Origin: Hepsetus odoe
Taxonomy: Eukaryota > Chordata > Actinopteri > Characiformes > Hepsetidae
Direction of reading: 5' to 3'
Assembly (NCBI GenBank): GCA_017165825.1
Contig: CM029369.1
Span: forward strand, 20,044,555 to 20,108,554
DNA: 64,000 nt
The notes beneath the pieces are model-generated. The model was given only the letters and a program-made list of their open reading frames with translations, searched no databases and had not been told where the DNA came from. This document shows, one piece after another, positions 62,572-64,000 of this stretch. Each line of letters begins with the position of its first letter. Within the stretch, counting starts at the first letter, position 1. Position numbers and translations under genes: made by a program.

Positions 62572-63240
62572 GACTGGCTCTGCTGTTTGACATCTTTGGA
62601 TTTTGTTGCCTCACTGAATTCAGCTCTTTTTAAAGACTTGTATAAAACACACACACATGCGCGCACACACACACACACATATACAAAAGAAAAGGAAAAA
62701 ATGGAGAAACACTTGAAACCAGCAGGCTTGAAGAAGAGAGAAGGGGATAGAAAAGACTCAAAGCTGTACAAAGGAGAAGCGTGGATGAATGTGGGGAACT
62801 CAAGGTTGCTTTTAGAACTCTCATGTGCACGATGTCAGTTGCTGCTGCCGGCAAACTTTATCTGTCCAGAGACCCTGAGGGAGTATGGGGGATCTCCGGA
62901 AATCCAGTACTTCATCCTCATGACAATGTGTGTCGCACTCGCACACCTATTCCTTTCACACTCTGAATCATTGAACACAAGGAGGGTACTTGAAATAATG
63001 TGTTTCACAAGACATTTTTCCTGGATACGTACCTCCTGTAGGACTTAACAAGGTGTATTGATCAGGTGCACTTTCAAAACCAGAGCCCCCTGGACAGAGC
63101 AGCATGCAGCTCACACCACCAGCACAAAACTTGTTGCCATTGTAAAATGCTGTATCTACTGTAGCAGTATGTACAGAAATAAATATTATAAATAAACAGT
63201 ATTTTATAACAATGGAAATAAAAGCATTTATATATGTGTG
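62572..63240 (+). other. dcun1d2: dcun1d2 3' UTR
   Basis: It begins after TAG at 62569-62571. It contains a CA microsatellite (about 62646-62682) and several AATAAA signals (63178-63183, 63191-63196 and a later one at 63406-63411). The first pair is the likeliest end. The ORFs here are non-coding. Confidence 0.65.
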
Positions 63241-63411
63241 GACAGGTGATTTCTGTAAAGGACAGATTATTAACTCTTCTTCAATGCCTCAGTACCAGGT
63301 ATGATTTCATTTTAGGTCATCTATAACACTAACATCTGCTCTCTTGCAGAATCTGGTTCAACTCCATTCAGTGTTTCTCATTTTTTGTTTTCAGAATAAT
63401 GTAAAAATAAA

Positions 63412-64000
63412 TTATTGCCCAAGTACACGTGGATGTTCTTTAGTCTTTTCGCCATTTTTACTACATTGTGTAATTCAGCTTAAGGTATCACAGAGGTTCG
63501 TATAATTAGGCCACCATATGAATACAAGAATAGCCTTCAGTAACACTAGATATAAGTATCCACATGCTTTTTAATTAGTGAATTCAGTGGAAGTGAATAG
63601 TCTTGCTATCAACTTCAAATATGAACTGGCCACACAGCTTATTTATCTTAATAGAAAAGAAGAAGTCCAGTGAAATCAGAAGCTCTAAAGTGTGATGAAT
63701 AATTTAGGGTATCTTTAGAATTGGACAAATAAATGCTACATTTGCAAACAAGAAGTCAATTTTCGTCTTTTCTACTGCATTATTTTGGTTTGGTACTTAA
63801 ATTCTGTTTTGTCATTTGTAGGCATTATTATATCATGGCAACAGATCAGACATTCTGAACATGCAATATTCACTCATGTATAAGTGTGTCTGGGTTTAAT
63901 GGTTGCTGGGGAGCAAACTTATGACATATGCCCTCCATACAGTATCTCAAATGAATAATTGAAGTCAGCATATTTCAAACTATTTTAAACAACAACAACA
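63412..64000. other. Downstream sequence, nothing recognised
   Basis: AT-rich sequence after the last poly(A) signal of dcun1d2. I see no exon, repeat family or motif worth calling. Confidence 0.5.

Overview
The window is vertebrate nuclear DNA, almost certainly from a teleost fish. It has long introns with GT-AG borders, an AT-rich background with CpG-rich promoter patches, and fish-type repeats (tRNA-derived SINEs with GGAT tails, a Tc1-like element, hAT-like ends). The proteins are vertebrate orthologues. The repeat set recalls catfish, characin and related lineages, but that is an impression, not a proof. No prokaryotic or viral gene was seen.

Layout: (1) 1-18.6 kb, + strand: an amyloid precursor protein gene (app) lacking only its first exon, which lies left of the window. 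Sixteen coding exons were placed by splice sites, reading frame and human exon sizes. (2) 18.7-24.2 kb, - strand: gabpa, complete, 454 residues, ending tail-to-tail with app about 0.1 kb apart. (3) 24.2-25.6 kb: a GC-rich minisatellite of about 29-bp units, placed where mammals carry ATP5PF. (4) 26.2-31.4 kb, - strand: jam2, complete, 287 residues. (5) 33.1-37.8 kb, + strand: a secreted C-type lectin with a very long acidic pro-region (498 residues, not assigned to a named gene). (6) 43.3-46 kb, + strand: a METTL21C/E-type lysine methyltransferase (255 residues) behind a muscle-style promoter. (7) 48.6-57 kb, - strand: tfdp1, 407 residues. (8) 59.9-63.2 kb, + strand: dcun1d2, 259 residues.

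The app-gabpa-jam2 block matches human 21q21. The mettl21, tfdp1 and dcun1d2 genes match human 13q33-q34, so two blocks that are separate in human are joined here, with the lectin gene between them. The genes do not form one pathway. GABPA and TFDP1 are transcription factors, DCUN1D2 is a cullin neddylation co-factor, JAM2 and APP are adhesion-type membrane proteins, METTL21 modifies lysines, and the lectin is secreted.

The most notable observations are: an amyloid-beta segment whose aggregation core is rewritten and which carries Thr at position 2 and Gln at position 22; a (GT)16 tract directly abutting the 3' splice site of the exon that opens that segment; the acidic-prodomain lectin; the G4-capable minisatellite at the gabpa promoter, with no atp5pf found; outward-facing CTCF-like motifs around gabpa; and a GC-AG intron in dcun1d2. 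Exon borders were read by eye and not checked against transcripts. I did not find a wholly new multi-gene system.
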